Positions 59,136-64,000 of a DNA stretch of 64,000 nucleotides are shown piece by piece; the stretch's first letter is position 1, and each line of letters begins with the position of its first letter. Location of the stretch: the NCBI RefSeq assembly GCF_013426895.1, contig NZ_AP023174.1, forward strand, positions 1,054,001 to 1,118,000, given 5' to 3'. The notes under the pieces are model-generated. The model searched no databases, had not been told where the DNA came from, and was given only the letters and a program-made list of their open reading frames with translations. Source of the DNA: Paraburkholderia largidicola (GTDB lineage: Bacteria; Pseudomonadota; Gammaproteobacteria; Burkholderiales; Burkholderiaceae). The translations under genes and the position numbers were made by a program.

Positions 59136-59687
59136 ATGGAGTTGGAGCAGCAGAACGTGATCGTGTTGCCGGGTTATATGAACTCAGGCGTGGGGCACTG
59201 GCAGACCCGGTGGGAAGCGCGTTATCCGAACTTCTCGCGCGTGCCGATGCGCGACTGGGACCATCCCGTTTGCGATGAGTGGTGCGATACGCTCGACGCT
59301 GCCGTCGCTGCTGAAAAAGCGCCTGTTCTGCTTGCGGCGCACAGCCTTGGCTGCCTGACGGTCGCGTTCTGGGCGGCCCACCATGCTTCACAGGATGCGC
59401 TGGCGAAAGTCGCGGGCGCGCTGCTCGTCGCGGTGCCCGATCCGGCCGGTCCAGGATTTCCCGCTGATGCGGTCGGGTTCGATGCCGTACCGATGAACAA
59501 GCTGTCTTTCCCGTCGATCGTCGTGGCGAGCACCGACGATCCGTACGGCGGCGTGCCGTTCTCGCAGGCCTGCGCGGCGGCATGGGGCAGCCGTTGGGAG
59601 AACATCGGCCCGCGCGGCCATATCAACGCCGACAGCGGCCTCGGCGACTGGGACGAAGGGCAGGGCTGGCTGGCTTCGATGGCGTGA
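59136..59687 (+). CDS. RBBP9/YdeN family alpha/beta hydrolase
   Basis: A 183-residue serine hydrolase. Its opening VIVLPGYMNSGVGHWQTRW is the RBBP9/YdeN signature, the nucleophile serine is in LLAAHSLGCL, and the acid and histidine are in VASTDDPYG and PRGHINADSG. Natural substrate unknown. ATG 59136 is preceded by GGGGAA-like bases. It lies 53 bases after ggt and may be cotranscribed. Confidence 0.9.
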   Translation: MELEQQNVIVLPGYMNSGVGHWQTRWEARYPNFSRVPMRDWDHPVCDEWCDTLDAAVAAEKAPVLLAAHSLGCLTVAFWAAHHASQDALAKVAGALLVAVPDPAGPGFPADAVGFDAVPMNKLSFPSIVVASTDDPYGGVPFSQACAAAWGSRWENIGPRGHINADSGLGDWDEGQGWLASMA

Positions 59688-59901
59688 GTCGCGGCGGGGC
59701 GGCGCGACTCAGGCACTGAGGGTTGGGTGCCGGACGACGGGCGCGCCTTGTTCTGCCGCCGCACGCTGGAGCCGGCGTGTGCCGGTGCCGCTGTTCGCCG
59801 GAAAGCCTTCAAAACTGCAGTGCGCCAACGGCAGGAAGCCAACCGCGGCCCGCCAACCGAAGCAAGCCAACCGAAGCAAGCCGCCTCCCGGCCTCACCAC
59901 G

Positions 59902-61122
59902 TCAGATCACCGACTTACCCCGCAGCGCGTCGATGCGCGCATCGTCATATCCGAGCACGTCGCGCAGGATCGCTTCCGTATGCTCGCCGAGCGTCGGTGG
60001 ATGGGCCTGCGCCTCGGGCGGCGTCGCGCTCATGCGGATAGGGTTGCGCACCAGCTTCACGGTGCCGCCCGACGGATGTGGCAATTGAACCTCCATGCCG
60101 CGCGCGACCACCTGCTCGTTCTCGAACACCTCTTCCAGATCGTTGATCGGGCCGCAGGGCACGCCTGCCGCTTCGAGCGCGTCGATCCATTCGTGCTTGC
60201 TGCGCGTGCGGACCATCTCCGCGAGGATCGGCACGAGCGTTTCGCGGTTGCGCACGCGCTCCGGGTTGGTCGCGAAGCGGTCGTCGTCGGCCAGATCCGC
60301 GCGGTTGCCCGCTTCGACGAACTTACGGAACTGTCCGTCGTTGCCTACGGCGACGATGATCCAGCTGTCGCTCGTCTGGAACGTCTGATAGGGGACGATG
60401 TTCGGGTGTGCGTTGCCCCAGCGCGCTGGCGGCTTGCCGCTCGCGAGGTAGTTCGAGTTCATGTTCGCGAGCATGGCGACCTGCACGTCGAGCAGCGCCA
60501 TGTCGATGTACTGGCCTTCGCCCGTGCGGTCGCGGTGCGCGAGCGCCGTCAGCACGGCGACGCTCGAGTACATGCCCGTCATCAGGTCCGCGATCGCCAC
60601 GCCTGCCTTCTGCGGTCCGCCGCCTGGCTGGCCGTCGCGCTCGCCCGTAATGCTCATGAAGCCGCCGATGCCCTGCACGATGAAGTCGTAGCCCGCGCGC
60701 TGCGCATACGGCCCCGTCTGACCGAAGCCCGTCACCGAGCAGTAGACGATGTCGGGTTTCACGGCCTTCAGCGACTCATAGTCGAGCCCGTACTTCTTCA
60801 ACTGGCCGACCTTGTAGTTCTCCAGCACGACGTCGCTTTGCGCGGCCAGTTCACGGACGATCTGCTGCCCTTCGGGCGTGGCGATATCGACGGTCACCGA
60901 GCGCTTGTTGCGGTTCGCCGCGAGGTAGTAGGCGGCTTCGCGGGTGTCCGTGCCCTCCGGCGTCTTCAGGTACGGCGGCCCCCAGTGGCGCGTGTCGTCG
61001 CCGGCGCCCGGCCGCTCGACCTTGATTACGTCGGCGCCGAAATCGGCTAGCGTCTGCGCGCACCACGGACCGGCAAGCACGCGGGTAAGGTCCAGTACGC
61101 GGATATGACTGAGTGCACCCAT
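59902..61122 (-). CDS. CaiB/BaiF (class III) CoA-transferase
   Basis: A 406-residue class III CoA-transferase. It opens LSHIRVLDLTRVLAGPWCAQ, continues with ADVIKVERPGAGD, and the expected catalytic aspartate lies in AGVAIADLMTGMY. The FGQTGPYAQRAGYDFIVQ segment is typical. Such enzymes move CoA between carboxylic acids (formyl, succinyl, carnitine and others); the substrate is not evident. ATG 61122 begins the domain. It is divergent from alaS. Confidence 0.92.
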   Translation of the reverse strand: MGALSHIRVLDLTRVLAGPWCAQTLADFGADVIKVERPGAGDDTRHWGPPYLKTPEGTDTREAAYYLAANRNKRSVTVDIATPEGQQIVRELAAQSDVVLENYKVGQLKKYGLDYESLKAVKPDIVYCSVTGFGQTGPYAQRAGYDFIVQGIGGFMSITGERDGQPGGGPQKAGVAIADLMTGMYSSVAVLTALAHRDRTGEGQYIDMALLDVQVAMLANMNSNYLASGKPPARWGNAHPNIVPYQTFQTSDSWIIVAVGNDGQFRKFVEAGNRADLADDDRFATNPERVRNRETLVPILAEMVRTRSKHEWIDALEAAGVPCGPINDLEEVFENEQVVARGMEVQLPHPSGGTVKLVRNPIRMSATPPEAQAHPPTLGEHTEAILRDVLGYDDARIDALRGKSVI

Positions 61123-61448
61123 GTTCTGTCTACGTCTCCAATGTGTCCAATGTGATGAAGCGCGCGCCGCGCGGGCGCTGCCCGATTGAATCGATGTGGT
61201 GCATCTTAAGCGATTGGGCGCGCTCGACCTACTCAGCCCGACGGCATAGGACGAATGACAGCCGGGGTTCCGGGCGTTTTCGGGAGACAGACCTGGCCGG
61301 ATGGCCAACACCGTGCGCCGCCCGCGCCACGGTGCCGCGCGACAGCGCCGATCCCGTATAATCGACCGTTCAGGAAACAATCTATTGCGACGGCCGGTCA
61401 GTCTTCCGCAGCCGTCGGCTCAAGCCAGGACCGTCCCCAAAGCACGCT
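61123..61448. other. 326-base divergent intergenic region between the CoA-transferase and alaS
   Basis: A perfect TATAAT on the plus strand at 61357-61362 may be the -10 of alaS, giving a leader of ~80 bases; the -35 match is poor. No gene or clear structured element is seen. Confidence 0.45.
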
Positions 61449-64000
61449 ATGAAAGCCGCCGAAATCCGCGAGAAATTCCTCAAGTTCTTCGAATCGAAGG
61501 GCCATACGATCGTCCGTTCGTCGAGCCTCGTGCCCGGCAACGACCCGACGCTGCTCTTCACCAATTCGGGCATGGTGCAGTTCAAAGATGTGTTTCTCGG
61601 CACCGAATCGCGTCCGTACTCGCGGGCTACGACCTCGCAGCGCAGCGTGCGCGCGGGCGGCAAGCACAACGACCTGGAAAACGTCGGCTACACGGCGCGT
61701 CACCATACGTTCTTCGAAATGCTCGGCAACTTCTCGTTTGGCGACTATTTCAAGCGCGACGCGATCCACTATGCGTGGGAACTGCTGACGGGCGTCTACC
61801 AGTTGCCGAAGGAAAAGCTCTGGGTCACGGTCTACCAGGAAGACGACGAAGCCTTCAACATCTGGGAGAAGGAAGTCGGCGTGCCGGCAGAGCGCATCAT
61901 CCGCATCGGCGACAACAAGGGCGCGCGCTACGCATCGGACAACTTCTGGCAGATGGCCGACGTCGGCCCGTGCGGCCCGTGCTCGGAAATCTTCTACGAC
62001 CACGGTCCCGAAGTGTGGGGCGGCCCGCCGGGATCGCCTGAAGAAGACGGCGACCGTTACATCGAGATCTGGAATCTCGTCTTCATGCAGTTCAGCCGCG
62101 ACGCACAGGGCAACATGACGCCGCTGCCTAAGCAGTGCGTGGACACGGGCATGGGTCTCGAGCGTATCGCGGCCGTGCTGCAGCACGTGCACAGCAACTA
62201 CGAGATCGACCTGTTCCAGGCGCTGATCAAGGCGGCCGGGCGCGAAACGGGCGTCGAAGACCTGTCGAACAACTCGCTGAAGGTGATCGCCGATCACATC
62301 CGCGCGTGCTCGTTCCTGATCGTCGACGGCGTGATTCCCGGCAACGAAGGCCGCGGCTACGTGCTGCGCCGTATCGTGCGCCGCGCGATCCGCCACGGCT
62401 ACAAGTTGGGCCGCAAGGGTTCGTTCTTCCACAAGATGGTGGCCGATCTCGTCGCGCAGATGGGCGGCGCGTATCCCGAACTGAAAGACGCCGAGCAGCG
62501 CGTCACGGACGTGCTGCGTCAGGAAGAAGAGCGCTTCTTCGAGACCATCGAGCACGGCATGTCGATCCTCGAAAGCGCGCTGGCCGATCTGGAAGCGAAG
62601 GGCGGCAAGACGCTCGACGGCGAAGTCGCGTTCAAGCTGCACGACACCTACGGCTTCCCGCTCGATCTGACGGCGGACGTCTGCCGCGAGCGCGAAGTGA
62701 CGGTCGACGAGCCGGCATTCGACGAAGCCATGGCCCGTCAGCGCGAACAGGCGCGTGCGGCCGGCAAGTTCAAGATGGCGCAGGGCCTCGAATACTCGGG
62801 CGCGAAGACTACGTTCCACGGCTACGAAGAGATCGTCTTCGACGACGCGAAGGTCACGGCGCTGTATGTCGACGGCGCGTCCGTCAACGAAGTGACGAAG
62901 GGTCAGCAGGCCGTCGTCGTGCTCGATCACACACCGTTCTACGCGGAATCGGGTGGTCAGGTCGGCGATCAGGGCGTGCTGGCGAACGCGAGCGTGCGCT
63001 TCGCCGTCGCCGATACGCTCAAGGTGCAGGCGGACGTCGTGGGCCACCACGGCACGCTGGAACAGGGCGCGCTGAAGGTCGGCGACGTCGTGAAGGCTGA
63101 GATCGACGCGATCCGCCGCGCACGCACGGCCCGCAACCACTCGGCTACCCACCTGATGCACAAGGCGCTGCGCGAAGTGCTCGGTGGCCACGTGCAACAG
63201 AAGGGCTCGCTCGTCGACGCCGACAAGACCCGTTTCGACTTCGCGCATAACGCGCCGATGACGGACGAAGAAATCCGCCGCGTCGAAGCCATCGTCAACG
63301 CGGAAGTGTTGGCGAACGCGCCGGGCATCGTGCAGGTGATGCCGTACGACGAAGCGGTGAAGGGTGGCGCCATGGCGCTGTTCGGCGAGAAGTACGGCGA
63401 CGAAGTGCGCGTGCTGGATCTGGGCTTTTCGCGCGAGCTGTGCGGCGGCACGCACGTACATCGCACGGGCGACATCGGCTTCTTCAAGATCGTGATGGAA
63501 GGCGGCGTCGCGGCGGGCATCCGTCGCGTTGAAGCGATCACCGGCGACAACGCGGTGCGTTATGTGCAGGAGCTCGACGCGCGCATCAACGCAGCGGCCG
63601 CGGCGCTGAAGGCGCAGCCGTCGGAACTGACGCAGCGTATCTCGATGGTTCAGGACCAGGTGAAATCGCTGGAAAAGGAACTGGGCGCGCTGAAGTCGAA
63701 GCTTGCGTCGAGCCAGGGCGATGAACTGGCCGGCCAGGCCATAGAGGTCTCCGGCGTGCAGGTGCTGGCGGCGACGCTGGAAGGCGCGGACGTCAAGACG
63801 CTGCGCGAAACCGTCGACAAGCTGAAGGACAAGCTCAAGAGCGCGGCGATCGTGCTGGCGTCCGTCGAAGGCGGCAAGGTCAGCCTGATCGCGGGCGTCA
63901 CGGCCGAGGCGAGCAAGAAGGTCAAGGCGGGTGAACTGGTCAACTTCGTCGCGCAGCAGGTCGGCGGCAAGGGCGGCGGCCGTCCGGATATGGCGCAGGC
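61449..64000 (+). CDS. alaS: Alanyl-tRNA synthetase (3' end beyond window)
   Basis: The first ~850 residues of a class II synthetase (usual length ~875), cut by the window edge. The aminoacylation domain opens [14 protein letters not shown] and has [14 protein letters not shown] and [18 protein letters not shown]. The editing domain shows the zinc-site pairs [11 protein letters not shown] and [11 protein letters not shown]. The C-Ala domain begins near residue 720 and includes [13 protein letters not shown] at the edge. The start is ATG 61449. No frameshift is seen in the visible part. Confidence 0.97.
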   Translation, partial: MKAAEIREKFLKFFESKGHTIVRSSSLVPGNDPTLLFTNSGMVQFKDVFLGTESRPYSRATTSQRSVRAGGKHNDLENVGYTARHHTFFEMLGNFSFGDYFKRDAIHYAWELLTGVYQLPKEKLWVTVYQEDDEAFNIWEKEVGVPAERIIRIGDNKGARYASDNFWQMADVGPCGPCSEIFYDHGPEVWGGPPGSPEEDGDRYIEIWNLVFMQFSRDAQGNMTPLPKQCVDTGMGLERIAAVLQHVHSNYEIDLFQALIKAAGRETGVEDLSNNSLKVIADHIRACSFLIVDGVIPGNEGRGYVLRRIVRRAIRHGYKLGRKGSFFHKMVADLVAQMGGAYPELKDAEQRVTDVLRQEEERFFETIEHGMSILESALADLEAKGGKTLDGEVAFKLHDTYGFPLDLTADVCREREVTVDEPAFDEAMARQREQARAAGKFKMAQGLEYSGAKTTFHGYEEIVFDDAKVTALYVDGASVNEVTKGQQAVVVLDHTPFYAESGGQVGDQGVLANASVRFAVADTLKVQADVVGHHGTLEQGALKVGDVVKAEIDAIRRARTARNHSATHLMHKALREVLGGHVQQKGSLVDADKTRFDFAHNAPMTDEEIRRVEAIVNAEVLANAPGIVQVMPYDEAVKGGAMALFGEKYGDEVRVLDLGFSRELCGGTHVHRTGDIGFFKIVMEGGVAAGIRRVEAITGDNAVRYVQELDARINAAAAALKAQPSELTQRISMVQDQVKSLEKELGALKSKLASSQGDELAGQAIEVSGVQVLAATLEGADVKTLRETVDKLKDKLKSAAIVLASVEGGKVSLIAGVTAEASKKVKAGELVNFVAQQVGGKGGGRPDMAQ

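Noticed and set aside
61398..63461. 687-codon minus-strand frame opposite alaS
   Set aside because: Antisense shadow of alaS.

Overview
The window reads as chromosomal DNA of a Burkholderiaceae beta-proteobacterium, most likely Paraburkholderia or a close relative. The evidence is high GC with strong G/C third-position bias, the gene order carAB-greA-yhbY-rlmE-ftsH-folP-glmM-pstSCAB-phoU-phoBR-ppk-ppx, a Burkholderia-type acid phosphatase, a putative ornithine-lipid acyltransferase, and a high-copy-looking palindromic repeat. It is mostly core genome. I see no prophage, integrase, transposase, CRISPR array or toxin-antitoxin module. The species assignment is inference.

Layout. 1-2121: tail of an unknown gene, a shared terminator and an ABC exporter. 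2714-5419: a GT4 glycosyltransferase and two membrane proteins. 5469-8721: a three-gene minus-strand operon (GT2 glycosyltransferase, GtrA flippase, polytopic GT-C-like protein) joined by ATGA overlaps, laid out like a gtr glycan-modification cassette. 8963-13803: tRNA-Val, dnaQ, rnhA and a methyltransferase, divergent from gloB and mltD; this repeats the E. coli neighbourhood mltD-gloB-yafS-rnhA-dnaQ-tRNA. 14051-27603: an MFS transporter, then carA-carB-greA and yhbY/rlmE-ftsH-folP-glmM.

27796-41625 looks like a phosphate-starvation island: Pho boxes, pstSCAB-phoU-phoB-phoR, then divergent ppk1/ppx, olsB and sixA. PhoB-box-like half-sites with 11-bp phasing lie before pstS, ppk1 and olsB. 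PstSCAB imports phosphate, PhoU/PhoR/PhoB sense and respond, Ppk/Ppx make and degrade polyphosphate, and OlsB would make phosphorus-free ornithine lipids. The ppk1-ppx pair is bracketed by two copies of a ~660-bp inverted-repeat element whose 84-nt arms are almost identical. Both copies sit exactly where convergent genes meet.

41837-53518 holds tRNA-Pro, small membrane proteins and lipoproteins, a MATE exporter, an NlpD-like LysM/LytM protein, an aldose-epimerase family protein, uppP, tRNA-Arg, an acid phosphatase divergent from a di-haem peroxidase-like protein, and a likely unannotated small RNA (about 45259-45350). 53515-64000 holds a NUDIX hydrolase, an orphan amino-acid binding protein, glnS, ggt, a small alpha/beta hydrolase, a CaiB-family CoA-transferase and the first ~850 codons of alaS, which runs off the window.

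Most interesting sequence signals: the paired inverted-repeat elements, the small-RNA candidate, phased Pho boxes before olsB, a hairpin burying the carA start codon, a terminator-like stem 28 nt before greA, and hairpins at the pstS/pstC, phoU/phoB and phoB/phoR junctions.
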